A stretch of 64,000 nt of DNA from Lachnospiraceae bacterium AC2028 (GCA_000702685.1 JNJD01000001.1:1-64000); one strand, 5' to 3'; numbered from the stretch's first letter, positions 15,461-25,053 are shown. Numbers and translations: made by a program. The notes: generated from the sequence alone by a model not told the origin.

Positions 15461-17590
15461 CTACGGAAGTGTGATCTCGATTGCGGTGACTTTTCTGCCG
15501 AGGAGCTGCTCGCTTCTGGCATCCGGCTGCTGTCCTCCCACATAGACCGTGGCTTTGCCTGAAGGAATGACAAACTTACCCTGAGCATCATAGAGACCGA
15601 ATGCGTCGTAAGGAAGGCTTATCGAAATCTTTTTGCTTTCCCCGGATGACAGCGCAACCTTCTTAAAAGCCTTGAGCTGATATCTGGGAGCGTTCTCCAC
15701 GCCGCAGGACTTCACATAGATCTGGACCGTTTCGCGTCCGTCGGTGCTGCCGGCATTCTTAACACTGAATTCTATATTGATACCGTCCTTATCGAGAACA
15801 GTCCTGTCTGCCTTCACATCGGAGTACTCATAGGATGTGTAGCTGAGTCCGTAACCGAATGGATACAGGGCTTCATTTTCCATATATCTGTACGTTCTGC
15901 CCTTCATCGCATAGTCGGTGAAATCGGGAAGTTCCGCAGATGTCTTATAGAATGTAACGGGAAGCTTACCCTCGAAGTTCCTGTCGCCGAATACGGTCTC
16001 CGCGATCGCTCTTCCTCCCATTGCTCCGGGATACCAGCACTGGATAACCGCATTTATGTTTTTATCATCCACCGCAAGTGCGCTTCCGACCAAAAGAAGG
16101 AGTATCACGGGCTTACCGCTTGCTATGGCAACGTCGAGAACCTCCTGCTGAAGTCCGGGAAGGTTAAGGTCCACTTTATCTCCGCTGGCAAATTCATTAC
16201 CCGCATCGCCCTCTTCGCCTTCGATGCCCGCATCAAGTCCGAGGACTACAAAAATGACATCGCTGTCTTCGCATACGCTCTTAACTTCCGAGATCCTGTC
16301 ATCGCCCTGGCTGAGTCCGCTCACTCTGTCTTTTACAAGATGGCAAGCTTCGGAATATCTGAAATCCACATCTTCGCCGAGATAATCTTCGAGACCTTCG
16401 AGAACGGTAACATATCTCGATGCGGTTCCTTCATAGTTACCGACAAGCGCACGCCTTGAATCCGCATTGGGACCTATGACGCCGACAGTCTTTATTTTGC
16501 TCTTATCAAGAGGAAGTATTCCGTCATTTTTCAGAAGTACAAGTGTCTTTGCGGATGTTTCGAGGTTGAGCTTTCTGTGAGCTTTATTATCAACCTCCGC
16601 CATCGTGATGCCGTCAAATGAAGTCTTCTCACCTTCAAGCATTCCGAGTTTCATTCTGGTCGTGAACAGATTTACCAGAGCTTCATCAAGTCTTTCTTCA
16701 CTGACCCTGCCCTGCTCCACGGCATCTTTAAGATATACGAAAAGGTCTCCGCAGTTGAGGTCACATCCGTTGTTCATTGCAAGGCTTACCGATTCGACTT
16801 CATCGGAAGTCACCATATGACCCGTATGGAAATCCTTGATGGCCCAGCAATCGGATACAACATGTCCTCCGAATCCCCATTCATCCCTGAGGATATCCCT
16901 GAGAAGTGTCTTGGATCCGCAGCAGGGTTCACCGTTGGTGCGGTTATATGCACCCATTACGGTCTCTACATTTGCTTCCTGTACGCATGCCTTGAATGCG
17001 GGAAGATAAGTTTCTCTCATATCCTGAACGGAAGCCACCGCATTAAAATGATGTCTTTCGGGCTCGGGACCTGAGTGAACCGCAAAGTGCTTCGCACATG
17101 CCGCCGCTTTCAGATGATCCTCGTCATGTCCCTGAAGTCCTTCGATATATCTTACACCGAGTCTGGATGTAAGATAGGGATCTTCTCCGTATGTCTCCTG
17201 TCCTCTTCCCCATCTGGGATCGCGGAAGATATTTACATTGGGAGCCCAGAAGGTAAGTCCCTTATAAATATCCGTATCGGAAAATTTCTGCTGCATATTG
17301 AATTTCGCACGTCCTTCGGTTGAAACGACGTCACCGATCTCTTCCATAAGATCTTCGTCGAATGCCGCAGCAAGTCCAATCGCCTGAGGAAATACGGTAG
17401 CCGTACCGGCCCTGGCAACGCCGTGAAGAGCTTCGTTCCACCAGTCGTACGCTTTGATGCCGAGATGCTCAATGGCAGGCGCATGGTTCAGAGTCTGAGA
17501 CACTTTTTCTTCAAGTGTCATTTTGGAAACAAGCTCCTCCGCTCTTTTTCGGAATTCTCCGATCTTGGATTCGTTTTTTACAAGATCCAT
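15461..17590 (-). CDS. Glycoside hydrolase family 3 (beta-glucosidase/beta-xylosidase type)
   Basis: 709 residues, no signal peptide, so the enzyme acts in the cytosol on imported oligosaccharides. The N-terminal TIM-barrel carries YDWWNEALHGVAR (about residues 48-60), typical of beta-xylosidase-like GH3, and VSDCWAIKDFH with the nucleophile Asp near residue 262. The second domain holds LGLDAGIEGEEGD, the usual acid/base region, and a fibronectin-III-like domain closes the protein. Substrate choice between glucoside and xyloside cannot be read with certainty. AAGGAG precedes the ATG. The gene is divergent from the AraC regulator at 17808, which is the likely regulator. Confidence 0.88.
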   Translation of the reverse strand: MDLVKNESKIGEFRKRAEELVSKMTLEEKVSQTLNHAPAIEHLGIKAYDWWNEALHGVARAGTATVFPQAIGLAAAFDEDLMEEIGDVVSTEGRAKFNMQQKFSDTDIYKGLTFWAPNVNIFRDPRWGRGQETYGEDPYLTSRLGVRYIEGLQGHDEDHLKAAACAKHFAVHSGPEPERHHFNAVASVQDMRETYLPAFKACVQEANVETVMGAYNRTNGEPCCGSKTLLRDILRDEWGFGGHVVSDCWAIKDFHTGHMVTSDEVESVSLAMNNGCDLNCGDLFVYLKDAVEQGRVSEERLDEALVNLFTTRMKLGMLEGEKTSFDGITMAEVDNKAHRKLNLETSAKTLVLLKNDGILPLDKSKIKTVGVIGPNADSRRALVGNYEGTASRYVTVLEGLEDYLGEDVDFRYSEACHLVKDRVSGLSQGDDRISEVKSVCEDSDVIFVVLGLDAGIEGEEGDAGNEFASGDKVDLNLPGLQQEVLDVAIASGKPVILLLLVGSALAVDDKNINAVIQCWYPGAMGGRAIAETVFGDRNFEGKLPVTFYKTSAELPDFTDYAMKGRTYRYMENEALYPFGYGLSYTSYEYSDVKADRTVLDKDGINIEFSVKNAGSTDGRETVQIYVKSCGVENAPRYQLKAFKKVALSSGESKKISISLPYDAFGLYDAQGKFVIPSGKATVYVGGQQPDARSEQLLGRKVTAIEITLP

Positions 17591-17671
17591 AACAATCTCC
17601 TTAAAAATTTATAAACAATCTGCTTTGCAAAATATCCGCTTTTATCGATAAATACTGAAGTTTACCGTTAA

Positions 17672-17700
17672 ATCGTATATTGATTTGCATTTAGGTTCAA
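17672..17700 (-). promoter_or_regulatory. Candidate promoter of the GH3 gene
   Basis: TTGAAC (17695-17700), 17-base spacer and TACGAT (17672-17677) on the minus strand. The imperfect -10 would fit activator dependence. Confidence 0.5.
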
Positions 17701-17722
17701 GCAATTTATTGCTCTCTACATT

Positions 17723-17773
17723 TCACTTTTTGCTTTAAATTTTCGGGAAAAGACCTTAAAATACAAAAAGTGA
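17723..17773. promoter_or_regulatory. Inverted repeat, candidate AraC operator
   Basis: TCACTTTTTG at 17723-17732 and its perfect reverse complement at 17764-17773, 31 bp apart, in the 217-bp gap between the divergent GH3 and AraC genes. The position upstream of the GH3 -35 and just before the regulator's own start fits a site bound by the AraC dimer. Confidence 0.5.
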
Positions 17774-17807
17774 GGGGTAAACCAATCCACATTGAAAGAG
17801 GTTATTT

Positions 17808-18728
17808 ATGCTCCCTGTTCTTGAACACGGCAGAGAAACGGTACAATATTCGGACATCCAGGGTGTAAGATTTTTCCACAACGATCTTACCGAGGACTAT
17901 CCGCTTCATTGGCATACCGCCACGGAGATCATCGCCCCCACGGAGAACGATTACACCATCGAAGCCGGCTCGGAAAAATATGTTCTTCAGACCGGAGATA
18001 TCGCCGTCATAATGAGCGGTACGCTCCATAAGCTTTCCGCACCCGAGAGCGGAAAAAGATATATATTGCTCTTCGACTATAATCTCATCGGCAATGTAAC
18101 TTCACTCAATTCGCTTCTTCACTCTCTCGGAGAATGCATAGTCATCAGAAAAAACGAGAACGCCGAACTTGCCGAGAGACTTTTTGATTACATACGTCAG
18201 ATACAGACCGAATACGAAGCCAATAAGCCCTACGCAGGTGCTGCCATTTATTCGCTCCTGATACGCTTCATGGTGGATGTCGGAAGAAGCTGCATGGAAG
18301 AAAGAGTTCCTCTTCTCGGAAAGACCTCCGCCAAAAACAAAGAATATGTCGGCCGCTTTATGGATGTATGCAATTACATTTCCGAACACTGCACCGAAGA
18401 TATCGATATGGATGCTCTCGCCGAGATGGCAGGTTTTTCAAGATTCCACTTTGCAAGACTCTTCAAGGAATTTGCACATGTATCCTGCTATGAATACCTT
18501 ACTCAAAAGAGGATCCTTCTTTCCGAGATGTATTTAAACCAGCCGGATCTTTCCATACTCGATGTGGCACTTCTGTCGGGATTTAAATCTCTTTCAACAT
18601 TTAACAGAGTATTCAAATCTTATAAATCCTGCACACCTTCCGAATACAGGAAGATGAACCGCAGATACGTCAATAAACCCGCTCTCGGAGATGTATCCGG
18701 CAGTGCGGGGAAGGACAAGAAAGACTAA
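17808..18728 (+). CDS. AraC-family transcriptional regulator
   Basis: 306 residues. The N-terminal cupin sensing domain (residues 1-150) begins with a VRFFHNDL...PLHWHTATEI stretch, the metal/sugar pocket pattern of AraC cupins. The C-terminal 100 residues have two helix-turn-helix units with the family signature (DMDALAEMAGFSRFHFARLFKE, then LDVALLSGFKSLSTFNRVFKSYKSCTPSEYR). It probably senses a sugar and switches on the divergent GH3 operon and perhaps the convergent GH2/uxu genes. AGAGG precedes the ATG. Its stop codon overlaps that of the GH2 gene by 3 bases in a tail-to-tail arrangement, leaving no room for a separate terminator. Confidence 0.92.
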   Translation: MLPVLEHGRETVQYSDIQGVRFFHNDLTEDYPLHWHTATEIIAPTENDYTIEAGSEKYVLQTGDIAVIMSGTLHKLSAPESGKRYILLFDYNLIGNVTSLNSLLHSLGECIVIRKNENAELAERLFDYIRQIQTEYEANKPYAGAAIYSLLIRFMVDVGRSCMEERVPLLGKTSAKNKEYVGRFMDVCNYISEHCTEDIDMDALAEMAGFSRFHFARLFKEFAHVSCYEYLTQKRILLSEMYLNQPDLSILDVALLSGFKSLSTFNRVFKSYKSCTPSEYRKMNRRYVNKPALGDVSGSAGKDKKD

Positions 18729-21700
18729 CTGCCGAACCTGACCGATCTCATATCGAAACAGCTTCCGGGCATGAAGACGAATGAAACGTTCTTCATGCCT
18801 TTTACTTTCTCAAATGTAAATGTTCTTGATATATAGTCTTCGCTCTTTTCGAATTCGATCACGTTCTTGATCTCACTGCCGTCGCCGGAAAATCTCACGT
18901 GGATCGTATTTGCACCCTTAGGCGCTCTTCCGCATATGGTCAGATTCGTCGTGCCGTTTTCGCCGAAATCCATACCCTTAAGATCGATCGATACATTATT
19001 GCCTATTCCGGTCACCGCATCTTCTTCAATGCGATAATCGTCACCGTAAATATCATCCGCTTCGCAGGCCCTTATCTCCATGAATGCCCTGTTATATTTC
19101 GTGAACGAAAATCCTTTGACGTGAATCTTATCGTCAAATTCAAAGCAGATCGTATGAACTCCCTTTAAGAAAGTATCAAGCTTCCATGTATCTTCCTGAT
19201 ATACATTCCAGATCATCGGTTTGGAATATTTCAGATTCCCTATGAGCTTTCCGCCTTTACCGGGAATTCCGTCATATACCCTGACCGGATAAACGGCATC
19301 ATCGAGTGCAAAAATCGGAATGGTTATCTCATCGGAACCGGTGATTCCGAAATCGATATTTTCAAATGCGGCAAGCGATCTTTCGCCGCGTGCGGAAGCA
19401 AGGCCCATCTCATTACCCGCACCGATATCCCCTTCGGAATATGAATATGCGCTTCCGTAGATAAGCTCGTATGGATCAAGGAATGCTTTTCCGATTCCTC
19501 TGACGTTAAATTCAAGTTCGGAGATGACACGGACTTTATCGGTTCCGGATGCGGACATGCACCTTAACCTGAAATCCCCGTCACCCTTAGCCTTCAGAAG
19601 CACGCTTCCGCCCTTCACACACGCCTCGGCATAATTAACCGGAACCGTCTTATCATTTACAATGCTGTATGTGAGTTTTTTATCCGTAGCGTTTTCGGGA
19701 AGGATCTTAATATTTACGGGAATTTCTTTGACATCAGGAGTCAGGGATCTTTCCCTGCTGCCGATCTCTATTTTTCTGACAGGAATGTCATCTATACTTC
19801 CAAGTCTTATATCTCTTTCAATGTTTTCCTCGAAATGATCCGAAACGCCTTTGTCAAACGGTGAAAAGGCAGGCAGGGAAACAGGCATCATATCCGCGTT
19901 ATCTCCCGATACACATTCGAGCATGACCTCTGTACCCTTAAGTCCCGCACCGCTCACGCAAAGCTTTACATCACCGGCTTCACCTTTCGGGGCAATGATC
20001 GCAAGAAGTTTTCCGTTAAAGAGTCTTCTGCTCAAGCCCTTATATGAATCGGCATCCGTGCTGTCTCCGTTATCGAGACCGACCAGTCTTCCGGCTCCCG
20101 TAACTTCTACAAAAATACGGTCGGATGCATTTTCAACAGGGTATCCGTTTTCATCGGTGACCGAAATCTCTGCAAAGATAAGGTCATCGGATGAACTTCT
20201 CATGATCTTCGTATCCGGCTTAACTACTATCGAAGCAGAGTTACCGAATGAATGTCTGACCTCTTTCGCGGTAACATTACCTTTTTTGTCATATGCTCTT
20301 GCTTCTATCTCTCCGGGTTCGTACGGAACGCGGTAATCCGCGATAAGATGTGTTCCGGATCCGGGTTTATGCGTAAGGGTCTGCTTTCCGAGACTTTTTC
20401 CGTTCAGGAAAAGTTCTACGATGTCTTCATTGGAGCAGACTCTTACATCTATCATCTGTCCGGGATTGAAATCCCAGTACGGAAAAACATGGACCATAGG
20501 TTCTTTCGCTGGATCGGTCCAGGCGGACTTGAAAACATAATAGTAATCCTTGGGAAATCCGGCGGTGTCTATATTTCCGAAATATGAATTCTTCGTATGA
20601 TACGGTGTGGGCTCACCTATATAATCAAAGCCCGTCCACAGGAACTGTCCGCATGAAAAAGGCACATCCCTGTCATCGCATATGCAGTTTTCTACGCTCT
20701 TCGCTCCCCAGCTCGTATTGCAGTTTCCGAGTGCGGAGCACTGCTCATCCACATCCGATAATCTCGTCTCGGATAACGGGAACTTATATACTCCCCTGCT
20801 CTGGACAAGGCTCTCTGTCTCACTTCCGTAGATCACCCAGTCCGGATGCTCTTTATGATGCTCTTCGTAATATTTCTCGGAATAGTTGTATCCGACAAGT
20901 CCGAGTTCTTCCGCACATTTTCTCGCACCCTCCCAGGGGAGGTAATTACTTCCGAATGTAACGCGCGCGTTTTTATATGGATCGTGTTTCAGAACCTCTT
21001 CCATAAGATGTCTTGTTGTGGCGGGCGCGCTTTCATCCGCATGGCAATCGTATATCTCGTTACCGATGCTCCACATTATCACCGAAGGGTGATTTCTGTC
21101 CTGTCTTATCCAGCTTCGTATATCCTTCTCATGCCAATCGGAAAAGAACCTTGCATAATCATATTCGGTCTTCGGCCTGTACCACATATCGAAGGCTTCG
21201 CTTATAACGAGAATGCCCATTTCATCGCACAGATCAAGTACTTCCGGAGCAGGCATATTATGTGATGTGCGCAGTGCGTTTACGCCCATTTTCATCAGCA
21301 TATCAAGCTTTCTTTTCATCGCGCACTTATTAAACGCGGCCCCCAGTGCCCCGAGATCATGGTGTTCGCATACGCCGTTCAGTTTAATGTTCCTGCCGTT
21401 CAGAAGAAATCCTTTATCGGGAACAAATTCTATGCTGCGTATACCGAATCTTATCTCTTCTTCATCGGTATCATCACCTGCAGTCATCTTTGCCCGGAGA
21501 GTATATAAATACGGGGCTTCGACGTCCCAAAGATGCGGTGATGTGATCTCAAGATCCGTATCGGAGATCCTGCTTACCGCGATTTCTTTTCCGTCAGGTG
21601 TCATGACCGAATATGACATGGTTGCGGAAGCTGCATCATCTCCCGATATTTCGGACTCGACATGCAGAACGGCTTTATCACCTCTGACAAAAGCAGAGAT

Positions 21701-22156
21701 ATAGATACCATCTCTTGCAATGTATGTTCGTCCTGTATTTCTGATATGAACATTGCGGTAGATTCCCGCTCCGGAATACCACCTGCTGTTCGGTGATCTG
21801 TAGCAGGCGCTTACCGCAATAAGGTTCGATCCTTCATGCAGCGCTTCCGTGATCTCGCATTCAAATGCGGAATATCCGTACTTCCATTCACATACACAGA
21901 TACCGTTCACATAGACGTATGAGTCCATATAAACGGCATCAAATTCAAGGAAGTATCTTCCCTTTTTTTCATCTATATCAAGTTCCCTGATATACCATCC
22001 CGTTCCGTCCCTGTAGAGATCGGAAGAATCGTATATCAGCCAGTCATGGGGGATCTGCACATCTTTAAAGCACTCTTTATGTGCCATCGCATCATCCATG
22101 GTCGAATCGGTGTTCAGTTCAAGAAATTTCCAGCCTTTATTGAAAAGATAACGCAT
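18725..22156 (-). CDS. Glycoside hydrolase family 2 (beta-galactosidase-like), 1143 residues
   Basis: The start at 22156 (MRYLFNKGWKF) matches the usual GH2 beginning and has GGGAGAAGG upstream; an ATG at 22231 would put a hairpin inside the coding sequence. Domains: N-terminal jelly roll (about 1-150), Ig-like domain (150-250), TIM barrel (250-560) with acid/base Glu367 in SIGNE and nucleophile Glu446 in YGSE, a DUF4982-like segment, and about 400 residues of further beta-sandwich modules up to the C-terminus. No signal peptide, so it works inside the cell. It could be a galactosidase, glucuronidase or related enzyme; the uxuAB genes upstream favour an oligosaccharide that also releases a uronate, which is inference. 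Confidence 0.87.
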   Translation of the reverse strand: MRYLFNKGWKFLELNTDSTMDDAMAHKECFKDVQIPHDWLIYDSSDLYRDGTGWYIRELDIDEKKGRYFLEFDAVYMDSYVYVNGICVCEWKYGYSAFECEITEALHEGSNLIAVSACYRSPNSRWYSGAGIYRNVHIRNTGRTYIARDGIYISAFVRGDKAVLHVESEISGDDAASATMSYSVMTPDGKEIAVSRISDTDLEITSPHLWDVEAPYLYTLRAKMTAGDDTDEEEIRFGIRSIEFVPDKGFLLNGRNIKLNGVCEHHDLGALGAAFNKCAMKRKLDMLMKMGVNALRTSHNMPAPEVLDLCDEMGILVISEAFDMWYRPKTEYDYARFFSDWHEKDIRSWIRQDRNHPSVIMWSIGNEIYDCHADESAPATTRHLMEEVLKHDPYKNARVTFGSNYLPWEGARKCAEELGLVGYNYSEKYYEEHHKEHPDWVIYGSETESLVQSRGVYKFPLSETRLSDVDEQCSALGNCNTSWGAKSVENCICDDRDVPFSCGQFLWTGFDYIGEPTPYHTKNSYFGNIDTAGFPKDYYYVFKSAWTDPAKEPMVHVFPYWDFNPGQMIDVRVCSNEDIVELFLNGKSLGKQTLTHKPGSGTHLIADYRVPYEPGEIEARAYDKKGNVTAKEVRHSFGNSASIVVKPDTKIMRSSSDDLIFAEISVTDENGYPVENASDRIFVEVTGAGRLVGLDNGDSTDADSYKGLSRRLFNGKLLAIIAPKGEAGDVKLCVSGAGLKGTEVMLECVSGDNADMMPVSLPAFSPFDKGVSDHFEENIERDIRLGSIDDIPVRKIEIGSRERSLTPDVKEIPVNIKILPENATDKKLTYSIVNDKTVPVNYAEACVKGGSVLLKAKGDGDFRLRCMSASGTDKVRVISELEFNVRGIGKAFLDPYELIYGSAYSYSEGDIGAGNEMGLASARGERSLAAFENIDFGITGSDEITIPIFALDDAVYPVRVYDGIPGKGGKLIGNLKYSKPMIWNVYQEDTWKLDTFLKGVHTICFEFDDKIHVKGFSFTKYNRAFMEIRACEADDIYGDDYRIEEDAVTGIGNNVSIDLKGMDFGENGTTNLTICGRAPKGANTIHVRFSGDGSEIKNVIEFEKSEDYISRTFTFEKVKGMKNVSFVFMPGSCFDMRSVRFGS

Positions 22157-22188
22157 AGCCTTCTCCCATACAAAATCCGGTAAATGAA

Positions 22189-22221
22189 AATTATGGGTGA
22201 TGTGATCCATCACCCATAATT
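22189..22221 (-). terminator. Perfect hairpin between uxuB and the GH2 gene
   Basis: 14-bp arms (22189-22202 with 22208-22221) and a 5-base loop, followed on the minus strand by TTTTC. It can end the uxuAB transcript. A TATAAT lies just before it at 22224-22229, so it could also be the 5' leader of a GH2 transcript. Confidence 0.6.
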
Positions 22222-22264
22222 GATTATACATAAATATGTGTCACCTTGTATCGATTAACTTTAG

Positions 22265-23887
22265 TTAACTGAGGGCATTATGAAGAGTGTTTCTTACCGC
22301 ACCGGGTCCCTTCATAAGACTGATGAAATAATTGGCGATCCTGTCCGAAAGTCCTGCCTTTACCAGATCCGTGGCAAACAGTTCGGAAGATCTGAGGATC
22401 GGATCGATCACTTCTTTTGCATCGCCTAATGAAATATCGGTACCGAATGCAAGGCTTTGAAGCGCTTCCGTAACCCCGGAAAGACCGGGATCGGGACTGC
22501 ATTCGAATGCATTTCCGTTATCATCGATACCCTTTGCATAACGCAGCCAGCCGGCTATAACAAGAGGGATCGCATTCAATTCCTTGACGTCTTTATCGGG
22601 ATCGGCTATATAACTCTTTATCGTCTCACCGAATCTGATGGGTATCTTCTGTGATGTATCGCAGGCGATCCTCTGCGGAGTATCCGGCATGAACGGATTG
22701 GGAAGCCTCTTGCCCACTACGGTATCTATAAATTCCAAAGGATTGACAACTCCGGGATCCGTAACAACGGGAAGTCCCTCTTTATAACCCACAGTTTTAA
22801 CGAGCTTCAGAAGGTCTTCGTCCTTCATTTCCTCGGATATCCTGTCAAAACCGAGAAGGCATCCGTAGATCGCAAGCGATGTATGAAGAGGATTGAGACA
22901 GGTAGTGACCTTCATTCTCTCAACTTTATTGACGGTATCACGGTCGGTGAAGATGACACCGGCTTTTTCAAGTGCAGGTCTTCCGTTCGGAAAATCATCT
23001 TCTATAACAAGATATTCACTCTCTTCCGCATTTACAAACGGAGCTACATATGTATGAAAACCTGTGATGACGGGTTCCGGATCTTCAACTCCGTCGGCTG
23101 CGATCATATCCTTAACGGATGCATCGGGTCTGGGAGTGATCTTATCAATCATGGACCAGGGGAAGGATACGGCTTTGGGATCCTCCACATAATCAAGAAA
23201 TCCCTTATCGGCAACACCGTTGCCCACCCAGTTTTCGGCAAATTCATGAATCGCATCATAAAGCTTCTGTCCGTTGTGTGAACAGTTATCGGTACTTACC
23301 ATTGCAATGGGAAATCCGCCGGCTTTATATCTTGCATACAAAAGAGAACATACCTTTCCGATATAGGAGATACATTTCTCCGGACCGTTTGACATATCCT
23401 CAGATACAGCTTTTGCAAAATGACCGTCCGCACCCTTAAGGCTGTAGCCCTTTTCGGTTATCGTAAAAGTTGCAAGCTGAAGAGATGCATTCTCAAATGT
23501 TTTTTTGAGATATGCAAAATCATCTGTTGCCGCTGTATCAAGCTTTACGGAAGCCGTGACCGAACCGATAACCTGCTTTTCCACAGAGCCGTCGGACTTA
23601 AGGATCGCTAGAATGGAAAGATTATCAAAGGGTTTATAAGCCTTGTCGATGATCTCATAATCAAAGCCTTCCGCAACAATTATTCCCGAAGACATGGCTC
23701 CGCTTTCGATCAGCTCCTGCGCAAGTCTTGCATGATATGCCCTGAAAATATTTCCTGCGCCGAAATGAACCCATACGGGAGCATTATCGGTGTTATCGGA
23801 AATCTTTTTTACATCATAGGAAGGAAGGTGGTATCCCTTGCTTTCCCATGCATTCTTATCGGAAATTCCTACTAAGCCAAGCTTCAT
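22265..23887 (-). CDS. uxuB: Fructuronate reductase (D-mannonate oxidoreductase)
   Basis: 540 residues of the polyol-specific long-chain dehydrogenase family. The N-terminal Rossmann domain carries VHFGAGNIFRAYHARL, the cofactor-binding segment; the STDNCSHNG and ERMKVTTCLNPLHT stretches contain the catalytic Lys and His pattern (K..N..H) of this family. It interconverts fructuronate and mannonate with NAD(H). I set the start at 23887, because its ATG overlaps the uxuA stop (ATGA) and GGAGG lies 6 bases upstream; a start at 23923 has no such support. Translational coupling with uxuA confirms the hexuronate role. The paralogous tagaturonate reductase is the main alternative. Confidence 0.9.
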   Translation of the reverse strand: MKLGLVGISDKNAWESKGYHLPSYDVKKISDNTDNAPVWVHFGAGNIFRAYHARLAQELIESGAMSSGIIVAEGFDYEIIDKAYKPFDNLSILAILKSDGSVEKQVIGSVTASVKLDTAATDDFAYLKKTFENASLQLATFTITEKGYSLKGADGHFAKAVSEDMSNGPEKCISYIGKVCSLLYARYKAGGFPIAMVSTDNCSHNGQKLYDAIHEFAENWVGNGVADKGFLDYVEDPKAVSFPWSMIDKITPRPDASVKDMIAADGVEDPEPVITGFHTYVAPFVNAEESEYLVIEDDFPNGRPALEKAGVIFTDRDTVNKVERMKVTTCLNPLHTSLAIYGCLLGFDRISEEMKDEDLLKLVKTVGYKEGLPVVTDPGVVNPLEFIDTVVGKRLPNPFMPDTPQRIACDTSQKIPIRFGETIKSYIADPDKDVKELNAIPLVIAGWLRYAKGIDDNGNAFECSPDPGLSGVTEALQSLAFGTDISLGDAKEVIDPILRSSELFATDLVKAGLSDRIANYFISLMKGPGAVRNTLHNALS

Positions 23888-25020
23888 CTTACGCCTCCGT
23901 GTGCCTTCTCGATAGCTTCCCAAAGTCCGTTGATATATGCCGCTCCGAGAGCTCTGTCATACAGTCCGTATCCGGGCATTGCTTCCTCTCCCCAGATCAT
24001 TCTTCCGTGGTCCGGACGGATGGGTCCTGTGAATCCCGATTCATACAGTGCCCTTACAATTTCATACATATCAAAGCTTCCGTCGCTCGAAAGATGTGCG
24101 GCTTCTTCGAAATCGGGCTTGCCTGCCGGAATATCAACACCGCTCCAGGCTTTGACTGCACTGCCGTCCTCGTGACAGAAATAATTAAACTGAAGATTTC
24201 TTACATGAGCGAAGTGAACCCTTCCGGCAAATGTTCGGATCATATCGGGAAGATCGTTCTCGGGATTTGTTCCGAATGAACCTGCGCAGAAAGTAAGACC
24301 GTTATGTACATTGTCAACAGCCTTCAGCATTTTTGAGATATTCTCTTTATTATTGATGATACGGGGAAGACCGAACACGCTCCATGCGGGATCATCGGGA
24401 TGGATCGCCATATTGATATCGTATTTGTCACAGACAGGCATGATCGCCTTAAGAAAATATACAAGATTATCGAGCAGCTTGGCTTCATCGATATCCTTGT
24501 ACATATCGAAAAGTTCCCTGACCTTACCCAGTCTTTCGGGTTCCCAGCCCGGCATTACGGTTCCGTTCATCTGATCCTTGATGGAATCAAACATATTTGC
24601 GGGATCTATAGCATCTATTGCCGACTGAGAATATGCAAGAACGGTTGAACCGTCGGCTCTCTTCCTTGCAAGCTCGGATCTTGTCCAATCGAATACGGGC
24701 ATAAAATTGTAGCAGACCATGTGAATGTTCTGCTTGCCGAGATTCTCGAGTGTCTTTATATAATTATCGATATGTTCATCTCTTGCAGGGCCTGCGGTCT
24801 TGATATCATCGGAAATATTGACGGACTCGATTCCCGAGATGTGCATACCCTCTTCGGAAACATCATTAATAAGAGAGCTTATCTCATCTTCCGTCCAGAG
24901 TTCTCCGGCCTGTTTGTCGTACAGAGTGGTTATGACGCCCTTAACACCGGGAATCTGTCTGATCTGCCACAGCTTTACCGTGTCAAAAGCTTTTCCATAC
25001 CATCTGAGAGTCATTTCCAT
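23884..25020 (-). CDS. uxuA: Mannonate dehydratase
   Basis: 378 residues starting MEMTLRWYGKAFDTVKLWQIRQIPG, which is the UxuA N-terminal pattern. HPDDPAWSVFGLPRI and a C-terminal RPDHGRMIWGEE supply metal-binding His and Asp residues of the TIM-barrel active site. It dehydrates D-mannonate to 2-keto-3-deoxygluconate, the substrate of KdgK at 5222-6253. AAGGAG lies 10 bases before the ATG. It is the first gene of the uxuA-uxuB pair. Upstream are two short palindromes that may be operators. Uronate isomerase (uxaC), needed to feed the pathway from glucuronate, is not in this window. Confidence 0.93.
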   Translation of the reverse strand: MEMTLRWYGKAFDTVKLWQIRQIPGVKGVITTLYDKQAGELWTEDEISSLINDVSEEGMHISGIESVNISDDIKTAGPARDEHIDNYIKTLENLGKQNIHMVCYNFMPVFDWTRSELARKRADGSTVLAYSQSAIDAIDPANMFDSIKDQMNGTVMPGWEPERLGKVRELFDMYKDIDEAKLLDNLVYFLKAIMPVCDKYDINMAIHPDDPAWSVFGLPRIINNKENISKMLKAVDNVHNGLTFCAGSFGTNPENDLPDMIRTFAGRVHFAHVRNLQFNYFCHEDGSAVKAWSGVDIPAGKPDFEEAAHLSSDGSFDMYEIVRALYESGFTGPIRPDHGRMIWGEEAMPGYGLYDRALGAAYINGLWEAIEKAHGGVR

Positions 25021-25040
25021 GATATTATGTCTCCTTAAAT

Positions 25041-25053
25041 TGACCTATAGTCA
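25041..25053. promoter_or_regulatory. Palindrome in the uxuA leader, candidate operator
   Basis: TGAC-CTATA-GTCA, 9 bases upstream of the uxuA ribosome-binding site region. A second inverted repeat (TTCCGGA ... TCCGGAA, 25062-25068 with 25082-25088) lies just upstream, between the MscS stop and the uxuA start. Confidence 0.4.
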
